Source: Ostrinia nubilalis
Lineage: Eukaryota; Arthropoda; Insecta; Lepidoptera; Crambidae
Length of the DNA: 64,000 nt
Reading direction: 5' to 3'
Assembly (NCBI RefSeq): GCF_963855985.1
Contig: NC_087106.1
Coordinates: 8,167,001-8,231,000, forward strand
The notes under the pieces are model-generated. The model did no database searches, was not told the DNA's origin, and saw only the letters and a list, made by a program, of their open reading frames with translations. Within the stretch, counting starts at the first letter, position 1. Each line of letters opens with the position of its first letter. Position numbers and translations under genes: made by a program. Shown piece after piece: positions 21,301 through 28,266 of the stretch.

Positions 21301-21964
21301 ATTCACCAATCAGTTATTCTTAGAATTTACTAGACTGCACAAGATCAACCACCATAGAATCCTAGCCCATTCCCCTAACGACAATGGTAACATTGAGAGA
21401 TTTCACCTGACTCTCCTAGAACATCTAAGACTCCTGAAACTACAGCACAAGGACGAACCCGTTGTGAACCTTTTGCCATATGCGCTTATAGCTTACAATT
21501 CTTCCATACATAGTTTCACAAAATGCAGACCATTTGACTTACTTACTGGACACTTTGACGCTAGAGACTGTCTAAATATCGACATAACTGAGCACCTTCT
21601 ACAGCAATACCTTCAGAATCATAGGGATCGAATGAAGATAGTTTACGATATAGTTAACAACAAATCCCTAGTAGACAGAACAGCCATTATAGAGAACAGA
21701 AATAAAAACCGGGAACCTGAAGTACAATATGCTCCCGAGCAACAAATTTTTATTAAAAATCCTTTAGCTGAACGTCAAAAGGTAGCCCCTCGCTACACTC
21801 AGGATACAGTATTAGCAGATTTGCCCATTCATATTTACACATCAAAAAAACGCGGTCCCATAGCTAAAAACCGCTTGAAACGTATCCCTAAAACAGCTAA
21901 TTTGTTACAGGATACTACTAGGAATGATCCTTCGGATCACTCGGTCTCAAGAGATAAAACTTGA
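18293..21964 (+). CDS. pol: Errantivirus Pol polyprotein (protease, reverse transcriptase, RNase H, integrase)
   Basis: Pol is open from 18293, in the -1 frame relative to gag, and is probably reached by frameshifting at 18320-18326; no ATG start is needed. A protease DTGA motif is encoded from 18407. Numbering from the first in-frame ATG (18494), reverse transcriptase spans about residues 230-430 with the catalytic YLDD at 380-383, RNase H follows with TDAS at 528-531, the integrase zinc finger is H810-H816-C846-C849, and the integrase core triad is D879, D932 and E968 (spacing D-35-E). All catalytic residues are present with no internal stop. The frame overlaps the start of env by about 40 bases. 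It copies the RNA to DNA and inserts it in the host genome. Confidence 0.95.
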   Translation, partial: AGFSGDYDIKKAKIEVNLQTQRQLPYIQIAHPPLKLLIDTGANQSFISPEAVQQYFANYPLNFDPFEVTNIHATSRNNYSITLPCFPEFFDKDNMKLFVYRFHDYFDGLIGLDLLSKWEARIDLKESQLLTRFASNPIHMYNSRNVNLYEDIIPAMSSKIIKVPLDLANGEALIPEQIICNCIIHECLTTVSNNRGYLEIENTTANDIIFSLDSPAHAELFNIECTRTQQPTSRADDVISRLRTEHLNEEEKANLITLCSRYADVFYIDGEQLTFTNKIKHRIRTTDEVPVHAKNYRYPFVHREEVKTQIGKMLEQGIIRPSDSAWSSPIWVVPKKIDASGKQKWRLVVDFRKLNEKTIDDKYPIPNINDVLDKLGKCQYFTTLDLASGFYQVEMDPQDISKTAFNVEHGHFEFLRMPMGLKNSPSTFQRVMDNVLRGLQNDICLVYLDDIIVYSTSLQEHMVNLEKVFQRLRESNFKIQMDKSEFLKLETAYLGHVISRDGVKPNPDKISAIQKYPIPKTTKEIKQFLGLLGYYRKFIPDFARTTKPLTQCLKKGRKILLTPEYVNCFEKCKTLLTNDPILQYPDFTKEFNLTTDASNVAIGAILSQGPIGSDKPVCYASRTLNDSEINYSTIEKELLAIVWATKYFRPYLFGRKFRILTDHKPLEWMMNLKEPNSRLTRWRLRLSEYDFTVQYKKGKINTNADALSRIEIHLGDTRSLMEEIDELNSLLGNPTEVALSKPNSSTETVHTSHEHPILEIPITDEPLNKFNRQIHLTIVNDVKRKPTVTKPFDTHTRTSIQLSETNLEEDLVNAIKEYVNPKVKTGLLISPALAMYSIIPIIQDKFKGSSMNLVLTKSEIENVKEYLRQQEIIRHYHDGKTNHRGINECYLSLSRKYYWPKMKDQITKFINECTICGQGKYDRNPIRPQFNLVPPATKPFEIVHMDLFTVQSEKYVTFIDVFTKYGQAYHLRDGTALSILQALLQYCTHHGVPVTLVTDNGTEFTNQLFLEFTRLHKINHHRILAHSPNDNGNIERFHLTLLEHLRLLKLQHKDEPVVNLLPYALIAYNSSIHSFTKCRPFDLLTGHFDARDCLNIDITEHLLQQYLQNHRDRMKIVYDIVNNKSLVDRTAIIENRNKNREPEVQYAPEQQIFIKNPLAERQKVAPRYTQDTVLADLPIHIYTSKKRGPIAKNRLKRIPKTANLLQDTTRNDPSDHSVSRDKT
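18320..18326 (+). promoter_or_regulatory. -1 ribosomal frameshift heptamer A AAA AAG
   Basis: In the gag frame the bases read A-AAA-AAG three codons before the gag stop, a perfect X-XXY-YYZ slippery site. The -1 frame is open on both sides (from 18293) and leads into the protease. An RNA structure downstream was not worked out. Confidence 0.8.
21900..21911 (+). promoter_or_regulatory. Candidate splice acceptor for env
   Basis: TTTGTTACAG ends at 21910, 13 bases before the env ATG at 21924. Joining the base at 21911 to the donor at 16865/16866 keeps the env frame with no stop. A pyrimidine-rich stretch is short here, so other acceptors remain possible. Confidence 0.5.
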
Positions 21965-23597
21965 GAGCTTGGCTGACGGACCAGGACTACTACCCCACAA
22001 ACTTGGACCCATGAGATTGACTACTCACCATCATACATTTATACAATATGTTCAACTTGACCTCATCCAAGAAAAAGTCGACTCCCTACAAACCCAACTG
22101 ACGAGTTACAAGTCCCGACTTATTAACGATACACACTTACTTTATGAGACTCAAATTGACTATTTAACTGAGAAGCTTGGCAAAGTATCAGTACAATTAA
22201 AATCATTAGAACCCAACCGCGTTAAAAGAGGTATTGTAGATGGCCTTGGATCCGTTATAAAAAGCATAACTGGTAATCTGGACCATTCTGATGCAATAAA
22301 ATACAATAAAGCCATTAATCTTCTTAAAAGTAACCAAGATAAAATTGTCTCGGAACTTAATAATCATATTAGCATTAATAAGGAATGGATATCCGAACAT
22401 GACAAAATTTTGACACAAATTGTAGATAACCAGAATAAAATTAATACAACTATTGAATTAATATTGAAAAGCAATGTATACAACGAAAATAGTTTAGTTA
22501 AATATGCCAGACTTGCTCAACTCTTAATTATAATAAGCGAAAACGTTGAAGACCTTGCTCAGGAACTAATTAGGTTAGAAAATAGTTTAGCTTTTATCCG
22601 TGCATCAAGCACACACCACTCTATGATCGATGTGGACACTCTTAGATCTATGATAATTAAACTTAAGAATATCTATGGAAATGAACAAGTATTAAATCTT
22701 GAACTTAGGCAATATTATGATGTCATTAAACCAGGCTCATACTACACTGATAATCAGATAGTTTTCATATATAAATTCCCAATAGTATCCAGGGAAATAT
22801 ATAGCTTCTATCACCTATCCATAGTCCCTAATAGAAATAATCAGGCCCTAATCCCGACCTATCCTTTCCTAGCAACAAACGAGATTTCATTCATGTACAT
22901 AGAGACAGAATGTCCGAAGCTCAGCAACTGGTATCTCTGTGGAGACGCTACTCACCACCAGCTACGCAGCAAACCTGATTGCATCAACGAGCTCATCGTC
23001 AACCAGATCCTGAAAGAAAATTGCGAATTCTCTACGGTCACCCTGAAGAAAGAAGCCATGGAAAAGTTGGACGACCAACACTACGTCTTATCTTTTCCAC
23101 AACCCAGCAAAGTCCAACTCCTCTGCGGGAGACGAGACTACACCACACTTCAAGGAAGCTACCTCATTACGATTCCCGTTGGCTGTCATCTTAAAACTAC
23201 AGAGTTCACCATCACCAATGACAACGACGAAATAAGAGGACAACCTCTGAAGCTGACAGAAATCCCATCTGACACGGAGAAGCAAATCAGGATAGCATCC
23301 CACATCAACTTGAACTCCATTGACCTGCAAGGACTACACAGACTCCAGGACAAGATCACTATGGAAGCCCCGATCAATATCACCGACATCCCACTCGACG
23401 TATATCACACAACCATCCCATTTTATGTGATACTGCTTGCATCGAGTATACTTGCAATCTTCATCGCATACCGGCGCTTCAACAAGAAAAGGAAAGATAG
23501 CCAGACTAAAAAGAAGGAAGAGCATCCAGCACCTTCCGGAGATCAGCAACATCATGACGCGATCCCGGCAACATTTTCACTCAACGTGATAAAATAG
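21924..23597 (+). CDS. env: Errantivirus envelope fusion protein (Baculo_F-like)
   Basis: Env is 557 residues from its first ATG and is of the insect errantivirus type related to baculovirus F fusion proteins. A basic furin-type cleavage motif RVKR lies at residues 99-102, followed at once by a glycine-rich hydrophobic stretch typical of the fusion peptide. A helical, heptad-like region follows. Paired cysteines lie in the C-terminal half, and a single membrane span is at about residues 499-519 with a short basic tail. The frame from 21924 lacks a good signal peptide, which fits supply of the N-terminus by splicing from the leader. The reading frame is unbroken, so this copy could encode a membrane-fusion glycoprotein. 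Confidence 0.92.
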   Translation: MILRITRSQEIKLESLADGPGLLPHKLGPMRLTTHHHTFIQYVQLDLIQEKVDSLQTQLTSYKSRLINDTHLLYETQIDYLTEKLGKVSVQLKSLEPNRVKRGIVDGLGSVIKSITGNLDHSDAIKYNKAINLLKSNQDKIVSELNNHISINKEWISEHDKILTQIVDNQNKINTTIELILKSNVYNENSLVKYARLAQLLIIISENVEDLAQELIRLENSLAFIRASSTHHSMIDVDTLRSMIIKLKNIYGNEQVLNLELRQYYDVIKPGSYYTDNQIVFIYKFPIVSREIYSFYHLSIVPNRNNQALIPTYPFLATNEISFMYIETECPKLSNWYLCGDATHHQLRSKPDCINELIVNQILKENCEFSTVTLKKEAMEKLDDQHYVLSFPQPSKVQLLCGRRDYTTLQGSYLITIPVGCHLKTTEFTITNDNDEIRGQPLKLTEIPSDTEKQIRIASHINLNSIDLQGLHRLQDKITMEAPINITDIPLDVYHTTIPFYVILLASSILAIFIAYRRFNKKRKDSQTKKKEEHPAPSGDQQHHDAIPATFSLNVIK

Positions 23598-23608
23598 TTG
23601 CCGTTCTA

Positions 23609-23618
23609 AGGGGGGAGG
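23609..23618 (+). other. Polypurine tract
   Basis: AAGGGGGGAGG ends directly at the first base of the 3' LTR (23619), the position required for plus-strand DNA priming. Confidence 0.9.
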
Positions 23619-23882
23619 AATTACGCTGTCGCTCAGTATGAAGATCGCTGACTTGCTGCCCTACATTAGTGCAATGGTCCGAAGTGCAATTAGTGAAAGT
23701 GACGTCAATCGACATTTTCCTAAAAACTGTAGTTCATTATTTTATCATTCCATAATCATACTTCGATTAGGTCTCATCTTGTTTTAATTATAAGTATTTC
23801 ATGTAATTTTCTAATTTCTAATTAAATCTTTTATAAGTATATTCGGTTTTTTTTCGATCCTCCGATCGCAGCTAACGTATTT
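23619..23882 (+). repeat. 3' LTR of the errantivirus
   Basis: No difference from the 5' LTR was found over 264 bp. It is followed by ATTG (23883-23886), the second copy of the target duplication. Confidence 0.93.
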
Positions 23883-23886
23883 ATTG

Positions 23887-24742
23887 TATCTTATCTATTT
23901 AGAATTGATATATTTCGTACATTCCGAAATCAAGTTTCGAGTAATTCGATCTCATACGCGCAATTGAAGATACCTTCATTCAAGTGGTTGATAGGTGCTC
24001 TTATGTACTTATAGTGATTGGTATCTACATTATAGGTATACAATACATACTAGGTATGTATTGAATAGATCTTGACAATGTAGTGTAGTTATAATAAAAC
24101 AACAAACTCTAAGTGCCCTTACACAGAATTTCTTGTACAATAGTTGCTGGGAATCACTCATGCGTATAAATCTATCACAACTAGACAATTAATCTGACCG
24201 ACTAAGAGGTAATTATTTTTCCTAAATTACTGCTACATTGCGAAATACTAAGAAACACGACATAATAATAGTATTTATTCGTTAAGACTATGAGCAGGTT
24301 AGTATAGTAATAGTGCTAAACATAGAGCCTTATTAATGGATTCCAGCGAAAATAGTTCACAGCAGTCCTATTGTTGTTGCAACCTTGATTAGGTCGTCGG
24401 TTCATCGGGTAGGTTGACTGCCCCCTACGCGCCGCAATCTTGACCTTGAACCGTAGGGGTGAAGAGCTACGTGCAGTTTTACTCGTAGCTTACTTATCTA
24501 TTGAGTTAGGTTCGAATCTGTTTTTGAACAAAATTTCTTTCTTACCAATTTCTGATCTAAATAACTTTTTCTTTTAACTCATAATAACAATTAAACTGTG
24601 TACATCATACTGCAGCTTAATTCAAATGCGTTTTGTTGATCGTAAAAATCGCCTGTCAAATAATTTTTAGTAGGTAATCAATTTTGAACTGCTTTGTGTC
24701 CGTAGCGCCAAATTAACTGATCATGCTTGAATAATAATTTTA
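23887..24742. other. Intergenic DNA between the two retrotransposons
   Basis: AT-rich with no gene. A small perfect palindrome (CAATACATAC-TAG-GTATGTATTG) lies at about 24041-24063, and a short GC-richer patch at 24408-24475. Nothing else was recognised. Confidence 0.45.
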
Positions 24743-24760
24743 GGCTGAGTTGCACCACCT
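24743..24760. repeat. MITE family A, copy 2, left end (split by a LINE)
   Basis: GGCTGAGTTGCACCACCT is the terminal repeat of MITE family A, preceded by TTA. The remainder of the same copy resumes at 30841 (ending near 30920) on the far side of the R1-like element, where TGAGTTGCACCACCT is repeated as the LINE target duplication before the body TAACTTTAACTATAACCGGTG continues. Confidence 0.8.
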
Positions 24761-25101
24761 TTTTTTTTTTTTTTTTTTTTGCGCAGGAAAATACTTTGCG
24801 TATACCCGCCGCCTCGGGGGAAGCGACGGGTTATGTGGGACTCCCTTGTCGGGTGGCAGCAATAGCGGCTGTCACCCGACAAGTATACCCACTAAAACCT
24901 GCGGTGCACCCTCTGCGTTTTACTGGCACGACGTGGGGTCCTACAGATTCAGACCACGCCGTGCCGACGCATGGCCCAGCCTTTGCCGGGCCTCCCGCGC
25001 TAAAGAGGGGGTCTGCCGGTACACTGGCAGACCCCCCCAGACAGGGTGGGACCGTGCAATGTGGGTGATGGGCCCCCCGGCCTAACACCCACTGGTCTCA
25101 C
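24761..25101 (-). other. 3' UTR and poly(A) tail of the R1-like element
   Basis: Minus-strand sequence after the ORF2 stop. It is GC-rich, contains a short inverted pair (CTTGTCGGGTG...CACCCGACAAG at about 24844-24883) that could form a 3' hairpin, and ends in about 20 A residues. Confidence 0.75.
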
Positions 25102-28100
25102 CTAGGGAGGCGGAAGGAGGCGAGCGAATCTCCTCCTTCTTCCCCCCGGCCGTCTGCGCCGGAGCGCGTGGGCTTCGGGATCTACTTCCCTAGCCCGTTC
25201 CGCGGTCTCCTTCTGCAGCATCACCTCTTCGCAGAAGGAGACCATGGCGTTCCACGCGCTCTCGCCCAGGAGCATCGCAACCACGACGCTGGGGAGCGCG
25301 AGGTCCGGACCAGTCACCGCAGTCAGAGCCCGGCGCTGCTGAACCCATGCTGGGCACACCTCAAGGGTGTGCTGAGCCGTATCTTCCGCAGCGCCGCACT
25401 CGTGACATTCAGGGCTCGGCTCTCTACCGATCAGATGCAGGTACCAACCGAAGCATCCGTGTCCGGTTAGCACCTGCACCAGACGATAGGTGAGGAAGCC
25501 GTGCCTCCGATGCACCCACTGGTCCAGGACCGGGCGGATCGCCTCTATGGTTCTCACGCCATAGCGGCAGTCCACCAACTCCCGCTCCCAGCGCCGCAGA
25601 AGCTCCTCCTGGGCAAGCTCGCGGACGCGCTCCACCTCCTCGTGTGCCGGGCGCTCCCCTGCCTCGCGCCTCGACGTTCTGAATTTGTAGACCACGTCGA
25701 GGACCTCTGCTTCGAGTTCCCATGGGGGGAGCCCGGCCAAAACGCACGCCGCACCGTGTGATACGGTGCGGTACCCTCTTATCGCCCGCAAAGCGATGGT
25801 GCGCTGCGGGCGCCGCAGAGCGGCCCGGTTCTCTCTGTCGAGAGATCCCACCCATATGGGAGCCCCGTATAGGGCCATGCTCTTTATAACCCCAGCGTAG
25901 AGTTTGCGACAGCTCACGCTGGGGCCCCGCGTGTTAGGCAGCAGTCTGCCCAATGCAGCTGCCGCCCCTGTAAGTTTGGGGGCCAGACCCTCGAAATGAG
26001 CGTGGAAGTTCCACCGCCCGTCTAACACTAGGCCCAGATATTTCATCTGGCCCCCTATCCGCACACGGACACCCTCTATATTGAGGTGGGCACCTGGTGG
26101 CGGTCCGCTCCGAGGCCCGTGAAACATTAGGGCCTCGGTCTTATGGGGGGCCACTTCCAGGCCCACCGCCCTGATACGGGCCACAACCATTTCGGTGGCC
26201 GCCTCTATCCGCAGGCAGAGTTCTGGCAGGGCCCTTCCTGTGGCCACGACAAGTGTGTCGTCGGCGTAACAAAGCAGGCTCGTCCCTCTGAGGAGCCTGC
26301 ACCGCAACACACTGTCGTAGCCAATGTTCCAAAGAGTCGGCCCTAAAGCCGACCCCTGGGGGACCCCGCGGAAAATCCGCTGCTGGACCAACTCCCCATC
26401 TGCGCCAACAAGACTGACCTGTCGGTCCCGCAGGTAGTCCGCCACTATCCTGATGAGATAGGCCGGCACTCCGTGATAGTGAAGCGCCGACACTATCGTG
26501 TCAAAGGGCAGACTATTGAAGGCATTGGCAATGTCGAGCGACACCGCCAGTGCCCTCTCGCCGCGGGATACAGCCTCCTCTGTTTTGGACTTCAGGGCGG
26601 ACAAGGCGTCAAGTGTGGAGCGCCCCGCTCTGAAGCCGAACTGCCGTTCCGACAGGTTGGGGCCCACGTCATTCAGGTGCTTGGTGAGGCGGGAAACGAT
26701 GATCCTTTCGAGGACCTTCCCCGTCTCATCGAGCAGCACGATGGGCCTGTACGCAGACGGGGAGTCGGGCGGCCGACCCTCCTTTCTCAGCAGGCATAGC
26801 CGGCCATCCTTCCAGATCTTCGGGAACTTACTGGTTCTGAGTACCAAGTCAAAGAGTTCCCGAAGACGGTCATCATTTTCTTCCACCTGCATGAACAGGC
26901 GGAGGATCTTCCCAGGGACCCCATCTGGGCCCGGGGCTTTCCTGCTGCCGTGGAGTCGGTCGAGGGCGACACCAACCTCTACCATTGTCACCGGGGGGAT
27001 TGGAGACTCCGGTGATTGGGCTCTACGGCTGCGGGCAGGAGCCGGGGCACGGAAGTCCCCTTGTTGGGGAAACAGCGACCCCAGCACCCGCTGCAGGAGG
27101 TCTGGCTCTATGGTCTCCGCGACTGGCGCCGACTGTCCGCGCAGCTTATTCCGCGCTGCGCGATATGGCCGCCCCCACGGATCACCGTCGAGCTCCTCCA
27201 GCATTTCATTGTGGGCTGCCGCCTTAGCATCCATAATGGCCACCTGGAGCGTCCTCTTGGCCTCCTTGTAGGCCACGCGCAGGCGCTCCTCCTCCACCGG
27301 GTTCCGTGTTGCGCGACGACGGTGGCGCAAATAGGCCCTCCTTGACGCGTTACTGGTAGCCCGGAGGTCCGCTATTTCCTGGGACCACCAGTAAACCTGC
27401 CGTCTGTTGCCAGTGCGTTGGGCTCTCGGTATTGCCGCATCGCACGTCTGAGTCAATGCCGCTCGGAGACAGGCGGCACCGGCGTCGGCATCGGAGGGAT
27501 GAGGGCTCCCCTTACTGCACCAGGCCTGGACAATGGCCGCCTCTTCGGCCTTTTCTTTGTCCAGCTTGGTTGTGGCCCACCTAGGAAAGGCCGAGTGGCC
27601 AGTACGACGAGGCGCTCGGGGAGTGGTGGAGGGAGAGACCTCGAACCGGATGTAGAGATGGTCCGAGAGAGTCTCCTCCTCCATCACCCGCCAGTTGACG
27701 ATGCGTTGGGCGACCGCAGGGGTGGCGAAAGACACATCCACCCTTGAGCCACCCTGTGCCCTGACGCAGGTATGGGCTGTCCCGGTGTTCAGAACGGACA
27801 GCCCAAGTTCGGCCACCCAGTCCTCGAGGGCCCTACCTCTCACGTCAGTGGAGTTCCCTCCCCACATACGCGATTTCGCATTCAGGTCGCCCATGAGGAT
27901 GACCTGGAGCGGCGCCAGTCGACGAATCGCAGGACCCAAGACGCCGAGGAAGGTCTCGAAGGCCGACAGGGGCTTGTTGGGGGAGAAATAAACGCCGACA
28001 ATCGCGTATCTCCCCCATTGGGCCGTCACAAAACCAGGGCCGCGGTCTCTGAGATTGAGAGGAGTAGTGGCCGGCCCAGTCCGGCATATGATTGCCACAT

Positions 28101-28266
28101 CCCCTGCGGCGTCGCCTACCCAATGCGGTTGCGGGGGAACCCAGTATGGCTCCGCGGCCACCGCCACGTCAATGTTCCACGCTGCCAGGGATTGTAGAAA
28201 AAGATCCTGCGCCCCAGCAGCGTGGTTGAGGTTCCCCTGGAGGAGGCAGATTTGACGACTACCCAT
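25102..28266 (-). CDS. R1-like LINE ORF2: endonuclease and reverse transcriptase
   Basis: The 1054-residue protein nicks target DNA and primes reverse transcription there. Residues 1-225 form an APE-type endonuclease: N12, E39, D127/N129 in GDLNAKS, and S201-D202-H203. Reverse transcriptase motifs follow: PGPDG, FGFRAGRST, the VSLDIANAFN palm motif, GVPQGSALGP, and catalytic YADD at 667-670. A CCHC zinc motif (C-x2-C...H...C in CHECGAAEDTAQHTLEVC) lies near residues 965-985, as in R1-group proteins. The start ATG (28266-28264) overlaps the end of ORF1 by eight bases, so translation probably depends on reinitiation or coupling. No stop or frameshift was seen. Confidence 0.93.
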   Translation of the reverse strand: MGSRQICLLQGNLNHAAGAQDLFLQSLAAWNIDVAVAAEPYWVPPQPHWVGDAAGDVAIICRTGPATTPLNLRDRGPGFVTAQWGRYAIVGVYFSPNKPLSAFETFLGVLGPAIRRLAPLQVILMGDLNAKSRMWGGNSTDVRGRALEDWVAELGLSVLNTGTAHTCVRAQGGSRVDVSFATPAVAQRIVNWRVMEEETLSDHLYIRFEVSPSTTPRAPRRTGHSAFPRWATTKLDKEKAEEAAIVQAWCSKGSPHPSDADAGAACLRAALTQTCDAAIPRAQRTGNRRQVYWWSQEIADLRATSNASRRAYLRHRRRATRNPVEEERLRVAYKEAKRTLQVAIMDAKAAAHNEMLEELDGDPWGRPYRAARNKLRGQSAPVAETIEPDLLQRVLGSLFPQQGDFRAPAPARSRRAQSPESPIPPVTMVEVGVALDRLHGSRKAPGPDGVPGKILRLFMQVEENDDRLRELFDLVLRTSKFPKIWKDGRLCLLRKEGRPPDSPSAYRPIVLLDETGKVLERIIVSRLTKHLNDVGPNLSERQFGFRAGRSTLDALSALKSKTEEAVSRGERALAVSLDIANAFNSLPFDTIVSALHYHGVPAYLIRIVADYLRDRQVSLVGADGELVQQRIFRGVPQGSALGPTLWNIGYDSVLRCRLLRGTSLLCYADDTLVVATGRALPELCLRIEAATEMVVARIRAVGLEVAPHKTEALMFHGPRSGPPPGAHLNIEGVRVRIGGQMKYLGLVLDGRWNFHAHFEGLAPKLTGAAAALGRLLPNTRGPSVSCRKLYAGVIKSMALYGAPIWVGSLDRENRAALRRPQRTIALRAIRGYRTVSHGAACVLAGLPPWELEAEVLDVVYKFRTSRREAGERPAHEEVERVRELAQEELLRRWERELVDCRYGVRTIEAIRPVLDQWVHRRHGFLTYRLVQVLTGHGCFGWYLHLIGREPSPECHECGAAEDTAQHTLEVCPAWVQQRRALTAVTGPDLALPSVVVAMLLGESAWNAMVSFCEEVMLQKETAERAREVDPEAHALRRRRPGGRRRRFARLLPPP

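Larger units (their letters stand above)
16421..23882 (+). mobile_element. Complete errantivirus (Ty3/gypsy-class endogenous retrovirus)
   Basis: This 7462 bp element carries two 264 bp LTRs that look identical by eye, an ATTG target duplication (16417-16420, 23883-23886), a tRNA-type primer-binding site, gag, pol in the -1 frame, env, and a polypurine tract. The order LTR-gag-pol-env-LTR, a Baculo_F-like Env and a 4 bp duplication define insect errantiviruses (gypsy, ZAM, 17.6 group). All three reading frames are open over their expected lengths. Identical LTRs indicate a very recent insertion, so this copy may still be mobile. It lies in intergenic DNA about 28 kb beyond the end of brat. 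Confidence 0.95.

Noticed and set aside
24746..24780. Telomere-type or microsatellite target for the R1-like LINE
   Set aside because: No TTAGG or AC repeats flank it; the target is the MITE end.
26498..27271. 257-codon plus-strand frame
   Set aside because: It is a shadow of the GC-rich ORF2 of the LINE on the other strand.
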